From assembly GCF_003955665.1 (NCBI RefSeq), contig NZ_RXHU01000082.1, positions 62,001 through 126,000 of the forward strand: 64,000 nt of DNA, written 5' to 3'. The notes beneath the pieces were generated by a model. The model did not search any database, was not told the origin of the DNA, and worked only from the letters and a program-made list of their open reading frames with translations. This document shows, one piece after another, positions 35,934 to 42,967 of this stretch; position 1 is the first letter of the stretch, and the number at the start of each line of letters is the position of its first letter. The stretch comes from Paenibacillus whitsoniae. GTDB taxonomy: Bacteria > Bacillota > Bacilli > Paenibacillales > NBRC-103111. The position numbers were made by a program, and so were the translations under genes.

Positions 35934-36801
35934 GCATCCCACCTTGAAGCTTCTTCGCCATGTGCTTTACTGTCGAAGCTATGCTTTCGTGATAAGGCGT
36001 GGAATTGGAGCCGCAATATTCTTCGATCCCTTGCCCCTTGATATTGGCACCGATCTGCTCATATTGATCGAGCATTCTTTCCACCCGGGGTTCGTACCAT
36101 CTCAGCAATCGTAGGTGCCACCCGCCGCTCGGCTCGATTCGTGGGGCTCTTTGAACAACTGAACCCGCAAGATCGAGGAGTTCCTTCTGTGAGATTTGAC
36201 CGCCGCTCCGTAAGATCCAGTCCCTTCCGTAAGCGGAGTCTGCGAAGGCCAACTCATGCACATATCTAACGGCATCCTCCACGTATAGATAGTCTCTTCT
36301 GACAGTTGGATCGACGACACGATGGATAGGTTTTCCATGGATCATTTTGCGAAGTGCATAGTGAAGGATCGTGTTGGAAACACCCTCGCCGAACAACTCC
36401 GGAATCATGATTCGCATAGACGCTTCAGACAGAGAGATGGGATTTTCATCGTCGCGATAATAAATCCCTTCGAGAATTACCGTCCTAGCTCCGGTCACTG
36501 CAGCGACGCTCCGCACTGCCTCGAGCATTCGCTGCATCTTCCCCGGATTATCGTCGTAGGATAAGTAAGCGCCGCAGAAAATCACATTGACACCTTCCGC
36601 TGCTGCCAGTAGCTCGCTCGGCTTCCCCACATCTCCTCGTACGGTTCGTAGAAGCGATGAAGAAGAGAATGTCTCCTCCAGCGCCTCCAGCTTCTGTTTC
36701 GAACCGGAATAAGCTACGACTTCTACATTCGATTCAATTAATTGCTTTATCAATGCTTTTCCCCAACCACTACCTGATCTAACTACCATTGCTTTCATCA
36801 T
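35923..36801 (-). CDS. NAD(P)-dependent epimerase/SDR-like protein
   Basis: 292 residues of the atypical/extended SDR type. The nucleotide loop is GSGWGKALI near residue 10; DVGKPSELLAAAEGVNVIFCGA and VEDAVRYVHELA follow the NmrA/epimerase pattern. The catalytic YxxxK is not obvious (EGIYYRDDE at its place), as in atypical members that only bind NAD(P). Related to the other SDR in this island (39732-40706). It lies 23 bases after the pump gene with an operator overlapping the pump's stop codon. Confidence 0.8.
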   Translation of the reverse strand: MMKAMVVRSGSGWGKALIKQLIESNVEVVAYSGSKQKLEALEETFSSSSLLRTVRGDVGKPSELLAAAEGVNVIFCGAYLSYDDNPGKMQRMLEAVRSVAAVTGARTVILEGIYYRDDENPISLSEASMRIMIPELFGEGVSNTILHYALRKMIHGKPIHRVVDPTVRRDYLYVEDAVRYVHELAFADSAYGRDWILRSGGQISQKELLDLAGSVVQRAPRIEPSGGWHLRLLRWYEPRVERMLDQYEQIGANIKGQGIEEYCGSNSTPYHESIASTVKHMAKKLQGGMHVD

Positions 36802-36813
36802 TTAAATCGCTCC

Positions 36814-36835
36814 TTTGTAATTGATTAATCACTAA
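36814..36835. promoter_or_regulatory. Copy 1 of the island TetR operator
   Basis: The core TAATTGATTAATCACTAA matches the shared 22-bp palindrome. It covers the stop codon of the pump gene and lies 13 bases before the SDR start, suggesting separate control of the SDR and oxidase pair. Confidence 0.7.
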
Positions 36836-38267
36836 CTACAGGGGATGAGGGGGACTTAATCAGCGTGAGAACTACGATCGCGCCGATTACTGCAAATCCG
36901 GCTGCGCCAAGGAATACCCAGGAAAATCCACCTGTCAATGCTTTTGCTTCCACTACACCACTGTTCATCAAGTGATCCACTCGAGATGACGCCACTGTTG
37001 TAAGTAGCGCGAGGCCAATAGCTCCGCCGATCTGTTGCGTTGTATTAATCAAGCCGCTTGCAAGTCCCGCCTCTGCGTCAGCCACGCCATGCACGGCAAG
37101 CTCCGTTCCTGAGACGAATGCCCCGCCGAGTCCGATCCCGATCAAGATCGAAGGTCCAAGTAGATGGGTTGTGAACGAAGCGTCACTTGGTGAGAAAGAC
37201 AACCAGATCAGCCCAGCGGCAAGTAGGATGAGCGACACAGCCAACGTATTACGTGTACCGATGCTTTTGATTATGGCGGGAACAACTCCAGCGATCATGA
37301 CCAGTGCGCCGGCCAGCGGGAGCTGAGTGAGTCCTGCTTTTAACGCGCCGTAATGAAGGACTTGCTGCATGTACACAGAGAGCGCGAAGAAAAGTCCCGT
37401 CGTTGCTCCACCGATAAGGAGCATGGCTAGATTACCGCCTGCAACCGACTTGTTGCGGAAAATGCCTAGCGGCATAAGCGGATTAGACGCACGTTTCTCA
37501 ATGAAGATAAAGGATCCAAGCAGCACAACTGCCAAGCCCATAAGCACCAGCGTCTGCGGAGCCATCCAGCCCACCTGCTCCGTCCCGGAAAGTGCGGCTA
37601 CGAGCGCGACAATGCCGGATGTTACTGTAGCTGAGCCCGGTACATCTAAATTAACACGAGAGCCGATTGCGTCCTTTACGACAAGAAAGGGCACAGAAAC
37701 AAGAACCAAAACGGCAACAGGTACATTTACATAGAAAACCGATGACCAGCCCAGCGATGCCGTCAGTACACCACCCAAAAGAACGCCGGCCGCGCTGCCG
37801 ATGCCTGCAACTGCCCCCCAGATGCCGAGTGCCTTAGCCCGATCACGTGGATCTACAAACAATTTAGTAACAAGGGCAAGCGCCGCCGGGGCAAGCAGTG
37901 CGGCCGATGCGCCCTGAATGGCTCTCGCAGTGAGTAACCAGGCTCCCGATGTTGCAAGTCCAGCTGCAGCTGATGCCAGTGCAAATCCGGTGACTCCAAT
38001 CATGAACAACCTTCGGTGCCCGAATCGGTCCGATAGCCTTCCGCCGAGAAGTAGCATCCCGCCGAAAGGAAGCACATATATTGTTATAACCCAGCTCAGC
38101 GTACTCGTACTAAGGTGAAGCTCCGAGCCGAGTGAGGGGAGTGCGATGTTAACGATCGATGCGTCTAGCACCACTAAAAATTGCGCGAGAGCCAGCGCGA
38201 TTAATGCCCACCACCTATAGGCTACCATGCGGGAATTTGTAATTGTCGTTTGAACCATAGAACTCAT
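36825..38267 (-). CDS. EmrB/QacA-type MFS efflux pump
   Basis: 480 residues, about 14 hydrophobic helices, proton-driven drug exporter of the DHA2 type. Visible motifs: LVVLDASIVNIALPSLGSEL (motif D1), GGRLSDRFGHRRLFM (motif A) and GIWGAVAGIGSAAGVLLGG (motif C of antiporters). ATG at 38267 follows AGGAGGAG. It has its own promoter flanked by operators, and a TetR gene on the same strand just upstream, the usual arrangement for a drug-induced pump. Confidence 0.92.
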   Translation of the reverse strand: MSSMVQTTITNSRMVAYRWWALIALALAQFLVVLDASIVNIALPSLGSELHLSTSTLSWVITIYVLPFGGMLLLGGRLSDRFGHRRLFMIGVTGFALASAAAGLATSGAWLLTARAIQGASAALLAPAALALVTKLFVDPRDRAKALGIWGAVAGIGSAAGVLLGGVLTASLGWSSVFYVNVPVAVLVLVSVPFLVVKDAIGSRVNLDVPGSATVTSGIVALVAALSGTEQVGWMAPQTLVLMGLAVVLLGSFIFIEKRASNPLMPLGIFRNKSVAGGNLAMLLIGGATTGLFFALSVYMQQVLHYGALKAGLTQLPLAGALVMIAGVVPAIIKSIGTRNTLAVSLILLAAGLIWLSFSPSDASFTTHLLGPSILIGIGLGGAFVSGTELAVHGVADAEAGLASGLINTTQQIGGAIGLALLTTVASSRVDHLMNSGVVEAKALTGGFSWVFLGAAGFAVIGAIVVLTLIKSPSSPVVSD

Positions 38268-38282
38268 CGGAATCTCCTCCTG

Positions 38283-38304
38283 TTATTGATTGATTAATTA
38301 CTGC
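38283..38304. promoter_or_regulatory. Copy 2 of the island TetR operator
   Basis: TTATTGATTGATTAATTACT, 18 of 22 bases as in the best copy. It lies in the leader between the pump promoter and its ribosome site. Confidence 0.6.
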
Positions 38305-38419
38305 TGAGTAAAAAAATTTGAACCATTCTATCATTGTGTTGATTTGATACGATCCTTTTTGTGTTGTTGCTCAAATTGCTCCAATAAGTAAAATGTCCTG
38401 AATCGCCTCGCTTTCCGTA

Positions 38420-38441
38420 TTAGTGATTGATCAATTACTAA
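38420..38441. promoter_or_regulatory. Copy 3 (best copy) of the island TetR operator
   Basis: TAGTGATTGATCAATTACTA with T and A at the outer ends is a 22-base palindrome with one mismatched pair. It lies just downstream of the pump promoter's -10 box, where a bound repressor would block transcription. Confidence 0.82.
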
Positions 38442-38452
38442 CTTATGAAATC

Positions 38453-38481
38453 AATATAACACACAGTTAGTAATTGATCAA
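38453..38481 (-). promoter_or_regulatory. Promoter of the efflux pump gene
   Basis: TTGATC (38476-38481) and TATATT (38453-38458) on the minus strand with a 17-base spacer: a sigma-A promoter. The -35 box is inside operator copy 4 and operator copy 3 follows the -10 box, so it is enclosed by operators. Confidence 0.8.
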
Positions 38482-38485
38482 TAAC
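38467..38485. promoter_or_regulatory. Copy 4 of the island TetR operator
   Basis: TTAGTAATTGATCAATAAC, containing the -35 box of the pump promoter. The core TTGATCAAT is exact. Confidence 0.75.
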
Positions 38486-38503
38486 AACTTTGGAAATTTT
38501 TTC

Positions 38504-39025
38504 TCACCCCTTCATCAATTCGGGCATATTTAGCACAAGGGCTACATTACATAGCACTCCACGGGCGAGGAAAAGCATCGTCCGCTCTTCGGGCTTCTCG
38601 ATGCCAGCTTCACGGAACGCTGTCAGTACCATTTCACGGACTTCCTTAAAACCGCCTTGCATCGTATTCTGAATCGCTTCTTCCCGAATAGTCTGCGCCT
38701 GCATCTGCAGCAGTATCTCATTCCGGTTCTTCTCCTGAATATTCTCGTACTCCAGAATAAGCGTTGCCTCCAGCAATTCCGGCGATGTCGTTTCCACCAC
38801 TTTACGGAATGCTTCAACGACCCTAGACCAAGAAACTTCTAACGCGCTTAGCAGCAAATGCTCCTTCGTCGAGAAAAACCGGAATACGTAGGGCTGAGAA
38901 ATGTTCGCCCGTTCTGCCACTTGAAGGGTCGTTGCACGGTAGTAGCCTACTTCCGCAAAAACTTCAATCGCCGCGGAGATAATGTCTGATCTTCGATTAA
39001 CAGACGTTGCATCAGATTTAGCCAT
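38504..39025 (-). CDS. TetR-family regulator of the efflux island
   Basis: 173 residues from the ATG at 39025, which follows GAGGGGGG. N-terminal helix-turn-helix (RSDIISAAIEVFAEVGYYRA, TLQVAERANISQPYVFRFF) and a complete ligand domain. It lies directly upstream of the pump gene, and operator copies sit before both genes, so it most likely represses itself, the pump and the neighbouring SDR/SRPBCC genes. Ligand unknown. A longer start at 39076 would read through its own operator. Confidence 0.88.
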   Translation of the reverse strand: MAKSDATSVNRRSDIISAAIEVFAEVGYYRATTLQVAERANISQPYVFRFFSTKEHLLLSALEVSWSRVVEAFRKVVETTSPELLEATLILEYENIQEKNRNEILLQMQAQTIREEAIQNTMQGGFKEVREMVLTAFREAGIEKPEERTMLFLARGVLCNVALVLNMPELMKG

Positions 39026-39042
39026 TTTAACCCCCCTCTTCG

Positions 39043-39064
39043 ATAGTGATTGATCAATAATAGA
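39043..39064. promoter_or_regulatory. Copy 5 of the island TetR operator
   Basis: TAGTGATTGATCAATAATAG, right before the TetR start and just downstream of its -10 box: autoregulation. Confidence 0.78.
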
Positions 39065-39067
39065 ACT

Positions 39068-39096
39068 AATATACATTAGTTATCTGATCAGTGCAA
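39068..39096 (-). promoter_or_regulatory. Promoter of the TetR gene
   Basis: On the minus strand TTGCAC (39091-39096), 17 bases, TATATT (39068-39073). Operator copy 5 begins a few bases after the -10 box. Confidence 0.75.
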
Positions 39097-39115
39097 CAGG
39101 TAAGCACTCTTTTTA

Positions 39116-39661
39116 TTAAGCTATCGTTTCTCTTGCGGCCTCGGCAGTCGTCTTGAGATCGGCAAGCCAGGCATTGAGTGAGGACGTGAGTGCCGCGCGC
39201 ATGCCATCGGGGTCAGCGGCTACTGGTGGACCATCCCAGGACTCGATGGTGTTCACGACGACTCCTTTGGAGGTAGGGGTGATGGTCCATACGTGAACAC
39301 CCTCGATGCCTAGTGCTGGTCCCCCCCAGACGATGCGTCTTATAGGGTCGACCTCGCGGATGGTGGAGACGATGGGTAGCCTATGCGTCTCCCACTGGAA
39401 GGTGCTTCCTACCGCGATTGGACCGGATAACCGCGCCTGGGAGACGTTTTTCTGCCAAGTAGGCCATTGATCAATGCCTGTCTGTATCCGCCATACAGTC
39501 TCCTGTGGAGCGTCGATTTCGATAGAAAGGTCGACGATGACCTGGGCGTTTCGGTCGACATCGATGGTGTCCAACTGGGAATCACCACGTTGTTTGACAA
39601 GTGCCTCCCTAATCGCTGTTTCCGTCCCGCCCGTTGTTCCAATTACAATCTCTTTTTCCAT
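39116..39661 (-). CDS. SRPBCC protein with SDR-derived N-terminus
   Basis: 181 residues. From about residue 40 on it is an SRPBCC (START-like) domain: VIVDLSIEIDAPQETVWRIQ, WPTWQKNVSQARLSGPIAVG, FQWETHRLPIVSTIREVDP, a cavity fold that binds hydrophobic molecules. The first 27 residues, EKEIVIGTTGGTETAIREAL, instead match the Rossmann start of the SDR encoded next door (KKAIVIGATGGTGAAITEEL), and the leader and ribosome site are alike too. The gene therefore looks like an SRPBCC gene that acquired the SDR's promoter and first codons. Start chosen at 39661; ATGs at 39667 and 39676 are possible. Confidence 0.82.
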   Translation of the reverse strand: MEKEIVIGTTGGTETAIREALVKQRGDSQLDTIDVDRNAQVIVDLSIEIDAPQETVWRIQTGIDQWPTWQKNVSQARLSGPIAVGSTFQWETHRLPIVSTIREVDPIRRIVWGGPALGIEGVHVWTITPTSKGVVVNTIESWDGPPVAADPDGMRAALTSSLNAWLADLKTTAEAARETIA

Positions 39662-39683
39662 TCTCATCAGCCTCATTTCGTTT

Positions 39684-39705
39684 TTAGATTGTTATCAATC
39701 ACTAA
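39684..39705. promoter_or_regulatory. Copy 6 of the island TetR operator
   Basis: The right half ATCAATCACTAA is exact, the left half (TTAGATTGTT) is degraded. It lies 8 bases before the SRPBCC reading frame and corresponds to copy 8 in front of the SDR gene, from which it was probably copied. Confidence 0.6.
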
Positions 39706-39712
39706 CTCATTC

Positions 39713-39734
39713 TTAATAATTGATTAATCACTTA
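39713..39734. promoter_or_regulatory. Copy 7 of the island TetR operator
   Basis: AATAATTGATTAATCACTTA, 19 of 22 bases, overlapping the stop codon of the upstream SDR gene and preceding the SRPBCC gene. Confidence 0.6.
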
Positions 39735-40706
39735 CATTTGTGCAAATGATGATTTACTCTCCTGCAATGCCAACACAGTCGCGGTAATACCCTCTTGAAA
39801 AGGCGTCGCGGTGATCGGGCCGATGAACCGTTTATATTTTTCACCACTTAGTGTAAGCGGCTCTTCAGTTAAATAAAGCATCTCGACAACTTCTTTCATC
39901 ACGGGCACGCTCATACCTATCAACGATAAACCTAATTTTTTTAGAGGTATGACCGGTTTAACTTTGCCGATTGCCTTCTGTGCAATTCGTACAATCTCTC
40001 GCCCCGAGATAAGCCCAGCACCCGGTATATTCCAGTTCTGTCCATAAGCGAACTCTTTACCGGCTAGCTCAGTTACCATCGAAGCCGCATCAGGTAAATA
40101 GACGAATTCGCGGGGAACATGCATGTTGCCTACAAAAAAAGCCATTTTGCCAGCAGCTATCGCTTCCAGGGTTGAACCTAAATACGAGGCTTCATTAGCC
40201 GTAGGTCCATAATAATCGGGTAAGCGAACAATCATAACTTTTGCATTAGTCCACCGCTTGCTGAACAACATCCGTTCATAGTCCAGCCGTACTTTTCCTT
40301 TTATCGTATGAGGCTTTTTGGGATGTTCTTCCGTGACAAGATCCATCTGCTTTCTTCCATAAGGATAAATTCCGTCAATCGCGACAACTTTAATCGCAAG
40401 CCGTTCTGCCGCCTCCATCACCGATTCGCCTAGAGGAATTAGTTTGTTCACCATCTCGTGATAGGGTACATTCGCACAGTGGAACAATACGTCAGCGTCG
40501 CCTGCCTGAGTTACAATATCGTCCGGGCGCATTGCGTCCCCTACAGCAAGAATCAATTTCTTAGGGTTACCAAGCTTTCCAGCAAACTGCTCCAATTTCT
40601 GACGCGAACGTCCAAAAGCAATGGTATGTATCCCTCGTTTGACCAATTCTTCCGTGATCGCTGCTCCCGTCCCGCCCGTTGCTCCAATAACAATCGCTTT
40701 TTTCAT
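39732..40706 (-). CDS. NAD(P)-binding SDR/epimerase-family protein
   Basis: 324 residues from the ATG at 40706 (ATGs at 40712 and 40721 also in frame; GAGG is best spaced for 40706). AIVIGATGGTGAAITEELVK is the Rossmann GxxGxxG loop; DAMRPDDIVTQAGDADVLFH and DGIYPYGRKQMDLVTEE follow, the latter with Y-x-x-x-K spacing (YGRKQ region). It resembles NAD-dependent epimerases and NmrA-like proteins; substrate unknown. Controlled by two operators and a sigma-A promoter. Confidence 0.82.
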   Translation of the reverse strand: MKKAIVIGATGGTGAAITEELVKRGIHTIAFGRSRQKLEQFAGKLGNPKKLILAVGDAMRPDDIVTQAGDADVLFHCANVPYHEMVNKLIPLGESVMEAAERLAIKVVAIDGIYPYGRKQMDLVTEEHPKKPHTIKGKVRLDYERMLFSKRWTNAKVMIVRLPDYYGPTANEASYLGSTLEAIAAGKMAFFVGNMHVPREFVYLPDAASMVTELAGKEFAYGQNWNIPGAGLISGREIVRIAQKAIGKVKPVIPLKKLGLSLIGMSVPVMKEVVEMLYLTEEPLTLSGEKYKRFIGPITATPFQEGITATVLALQESKSSFAQM

Positions 40707-40725
40707 TTTCATCAACCTCACTTAT

Positions 40726-40747
40726 CTTGTAATTGATCAATCACTAA
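40726..40747. promoter_or_regulatory. Copy 8 of the island TetR operator
   Basis: TGTAATTGATCAATCACTAA, 20 of 22 positions, between the -10 box and the SDR start codon. Confidence 0.75.
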
Positions 40748-40756
40748 CTTGAATTC

Positions 40757-40785
40757 ATCATACCATCCAGTTATTGATTAGTCAA
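40757..40785 (-). promoter_or_regulatory. Promoter of the SDR gene
   Basis: TTGACT (40780-40785), 17 bases, TATGAT (40757-40762) on the minus strand. The -35 box lies in a further, weaker operator-like sequence TTATTGATTAGTCAATCAC (40771-40789) and copy 8 follows the -10 box, the same enclosed layout as at the pump promoter. Confidence 0.75.
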
Positions 40786-40830
40786 TCACAAAATTGAATT
40801 TTTCTTTTTGTTTGAAGGGGGTCTTTCTTT

Positions 40831-40932
40831 TCACCTTCCACACGTTTCTTTTAACTCGAGCATACCAATGGCCTCTGCTATGTTGCATAACATTCCTCTA
40901 GCCAGAAATAACATCGTTGCATCTAAAGAAGT
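40831..40932 (-). pseudogene. C-terminal remnant of a third TetR gene
   Basis: The minus strand reads DATMLFLARGMLCNIAEAIG followed by MLELKETCGR and a stop. This matches the C-termini of both TetR proteins of the island (ERTMLFLARGVLCNVALVLN). No reading frame continues upstream, so only about 34 codons survive. Confidence 0.8.
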
Positions 40933-41023
40933 ACCTCATTACGGTAACCTTCAAAACATTATTAAGCTTTCAACTCCTTAAAAATAATGTGCATGGGTTT
41001 TATGCGATTAAAGTAAGGTAAAC

Positions 41024-41047
41024 AAAAAAGATTGCCGCGGGGCAACC
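41024..41047 (-). terminator. Intrinsic terminator
   Basis: GGTTGCC and GGCAATC pair over 7 bp (one GU) around a CCGC-type loop, followed on the minus strand by TTTTTT. It would stop transcripts coming from the 92-residue gene at 41277-41555. Confidence 0.75.
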
Positions 41048-41080
41048 TCTTTTGATAAAATCATTCAAATTTTCGATTGA

Positions 41081-41094
41081 TGCAACATGTTGCA
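41081..41094. promoter_or_regulatory. Perfect 14-base palindrome
   Basis: TGCAACATGTTGCA. No adjacent gene start; possible protein-binding site of unknown use. It lies in the 550-base spacer between the island and the next gene, which otherwise holds the TetR remnant and two terminators. Confidence 0.35.
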
Positions 41095-41189
41095 AAGTAG
41101 GAAGCATCATCTTGCAAAAAAAGATTTTGAATCTTCTGTGTATGGAGGTGAGGGGCCTCGCCACCCACAAAGTACGGAATATTTCCAGA

Positions 41190-41225
41190 GCCGCATAATA
41201 CAGTCGTGCGGCTTTTCTTTTTTTA
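41190..41225 (+). terminator. Plus-strand terminator without an evident gene
   Basis: GCCGCA and TGCGGC form a stem followed by TTTTCTTTTTTT. Upstream on the plus strand only a GTATGGAGGTGAG string and an 18-codon frame are visible, so it may end a short RNA or be a relic. Confidence 0.6.
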
Positions 41226-41276
41226 GTCTAACCATGTATGACCACGTTTATTCTAGGAAAGAATTATACTATTAGT

Positions 41277-41555
41277 CTAGTGATAAGCATCCACATAGTC
41301 AAGCATCGGCAGATAGTCCTCGCCGCCGCGGATCATGTATTTCCGAAGGTTCGCAACAAAACGTTCATCGGTCAATGCCAGCTCTACGATAAACGCCTGG
41401 GCCGATCCAAGCGAACGGTTTCGTTTGGACTTGGTCATAAATCGCGGATGACGGAAATCCATATTGTCAGCTACTTTTTCAAGCTCAGCAAAAATTCTTC
41501 GTGAGTACATCGACGTTGCCCGCAAATTTCTATCGTAACTCTCCCCAACTGGCAT
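41277..41555 (-). CDS. Small conserved-looking protein of unknown function
   Basis: 92 residues, not recognised. It is charged and probably helical (SRRIFAELEKVADNMDFRHP, FIVELALTDERFVANLRKYM) with no membrane segment. GGGGGTAGG lies before the ATG at suitable distance. It stands alone between spacers at the border between the efflux island and the prophage. Normal codon composition suggests it is a gene, but no role can be given. Confidence 0.55.
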   Translation of the reverse strand: MPVGESYDRNLRATSMYSRRIFAELEKVADNMDFRHPRFMTKSKRNRSLGSAQAFIVELALTDERFVANLRKYMIRGGEDYLPMLDYVDAYH

Positions 41556-41619
41556 ATTGCCTACCCCCTACATAAAAGTTTGTCCTTGGAATTATCTTAT
41601 GGAAAAACCCTGATATGTA

Positions 41620-41664
41620 GACCGCCCCAGTGTGTACTACACACTTTTTTTGCGTTGGGCGGTC
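41620..41664 (+). promoter_or_regulatory. Nested hairpin with T-run
   Basis: GACCGCCC (41620-41627) pairs with GGGCGGTC (41657-41664). Inside lies the near-perfect palindrome AGTGTGTACTACACACT (41629-41645) followed by seven T. The inner hairpin with its T-run looks like a terminator, and the outer stem would enclose it, about 110 bases before the gene at 41776. Confidence 0.5.
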
Positions 41665-41775
41665 GAGTAGGGGAGCAGAATATTGCCAAACGTTTGAGAA
41701 TTTGAAAGTTGCAAACAGCGGCATATCCGAATAAAATAAGAACATACATTCCCATTTAAATTGGAGGTATGGTAC

Positions 41776-42165
41776 ATGAATTTTAAGCCGGAAGAGCTAA
41801 CGCTGATAAAGGAATCTGTTCTATTGCCTTTTTTGCTTCCCATTGTGGACCGCAACTTACGTGAAATGGAAGAGGATAAAAACGGTGGTGCGTTTATGCG
41901 CCAGCTCTATATCTCAAGTGGAAATCTTTTGTATAGAGAAATCGAATCGGATATTCGGAAAATCAAACAGACGTTGCGCAGCACTGGGATCAGGGTATGG
42001 GAAAACGAATCCAAGCGTGACAACCAAACACGCTATTATTCCTATTCGCGAGGAGGATATGAAGGCGAATTGACCATTCTTCGCAATCTGGTCCGGGGCG
42101 AAATCGCAGCCAGGCTAAAAGGATATATGAATCGGCTTGAACAATCTCTGCGTGCGGTAAAATAA
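41776..42165 (+). CDS. Unknown helical protein
   Basis: 129 residues, not recognised. Predicted to be mostly helical, with basic segments (YREIESDIRKIKQTLRSTGI, GEIAARLKGYMNRLEQSLRA) and a Tyr-rich turn (TRYYSYSRGGYEGE). The ATG at 41776 follows GGAGG at 8 bases; an ATG at 41761 lies inside that ribosome site. It reads toward the prophage and is followed by the DUF4352 gene on the same strand. Confidence 0.6.
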   Translation: MNFKPEELTLIKESVLLPFLLPIVDRNLREMEEDKNGGAFMRQLYISSGNLLYREIESDIRKIKQTLRSTGIRVWENESKRDNQTRYYSYSRGGYEGELTILRNLVRGEIAARLKGYMNRLEQSLRAVK

Positions 42166-42290
42166 AAAGAACCTCGGACGTTTTGGAATTTGAGATTTGC
42201 TAAAATGTATTTACGACTCTTTATATACTGTTGTATTGTATATTTATATAAAATGGGACTTTCTGGAGGGGAAACGAGGGGGATTCGTCG

Positions 42291-42872
42291 ATGAAAGACG
42301 CACAAATTAAAGAATCAAATGAAAATAATACTAAACGAAAAAACGAAGCAAACACATTCGTTGGGGTAATAGCCGTTATTATTTTAATCACAGGTATTTG
42401 GTCCTGTTCTGGGAATAAGGATTCTACAACTGTAGATAACGTTACTTCTATTACAAAATCAACCGAAACAAGTCCGTCGTCGATACCGGAGTTCAAGATG
42501 AATGAAGCAGCTAGAGTTGGGGCATTCGAGTTCGCGGCTATTAGTTATAATATTTCATCTGAATTTTCAGGCACTAAAACTGAAAATCAATTTGTTGTTG
42601 TAAAAGTAAAAATGACCAACAATGACAGTAAGCCCCGCGATTTTAGTAAATCTCTTTTCCAATTAAAAGATGGAACCGGGAAAACATATGCGCCATTTGA
42701 TGGGGCCGTAAGTGACAATAGTTTGTTGGTTTATGAAACTGTGAATCCAGGATTAAGCAAAACACGAACAATAATCTTTGAAACTCCTAAAGAAATGAAA
42801 GGGTTCCAATTAGATTGCAATAGCGGAGTATTGCTTGCAGGGGGAGAACATATTTTAATTAATTTGCAATAA
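42291..42872 (+). CDS. DUF4352-family membrane-anchored protein
   Basis: 193 residues. A hydrophilic lead of 22 residues, one hydrophobic helix (FVGVIAVIILITGIWSCSG) that ends in a Cys and could be a lipobox-like site or a membrane anchor, a Ser/Thr linker and a beta-sandwich DUF4352 domain (NQFVVVKVKMTNNDSKPRDF, FQLKDGTGKTYAPF, GLSKTRTIIFETPKE). Such proteins are exposed outside the cell and are frequent at prophage ends in Firmicutes; function unknown. It points toward the prophage lysis genes and shares a terminator with them. Confidence 0.78.
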   Translation: MKDAQIKESNENNTKRKNEANTFVGVIAVIILITGIWSCSGNKDSTTVDNVTSITKSTETSPSSIPEFKMNEAARVGAFEFAAISYNISSEFSGTKTENQFVVVKVKMTNNDSKPRDFSKSLFQLKDGTGKTYAPFDGAVSDNSLLVYETVNPGLSKTRTIIFETPKEMKGFQLDCNSGVLLAGGEHILINLQ

Positions 42873-42884
42873 ACCTCCCCCCTC

Positions 42885-42935
42885 AAAAAGAGCAGCTTAA
42901 AGGGACTTTTCATTCCTCTTCAAGCTGCTCTTTTT
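42885..42935. terminator. Bidirectional terminator
   Basis: AAAAAGAGCAGCTT pairs over 14 bases with AAGCTGCTCTTTTT around a 23-base loop. It ends both the DUF4352 gene and the prophage late operon. Confidence 0.88.
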
Positions 42936-42967
42936 CTGTCTTTACCGGCGCGATGGCCGCGGAAACT

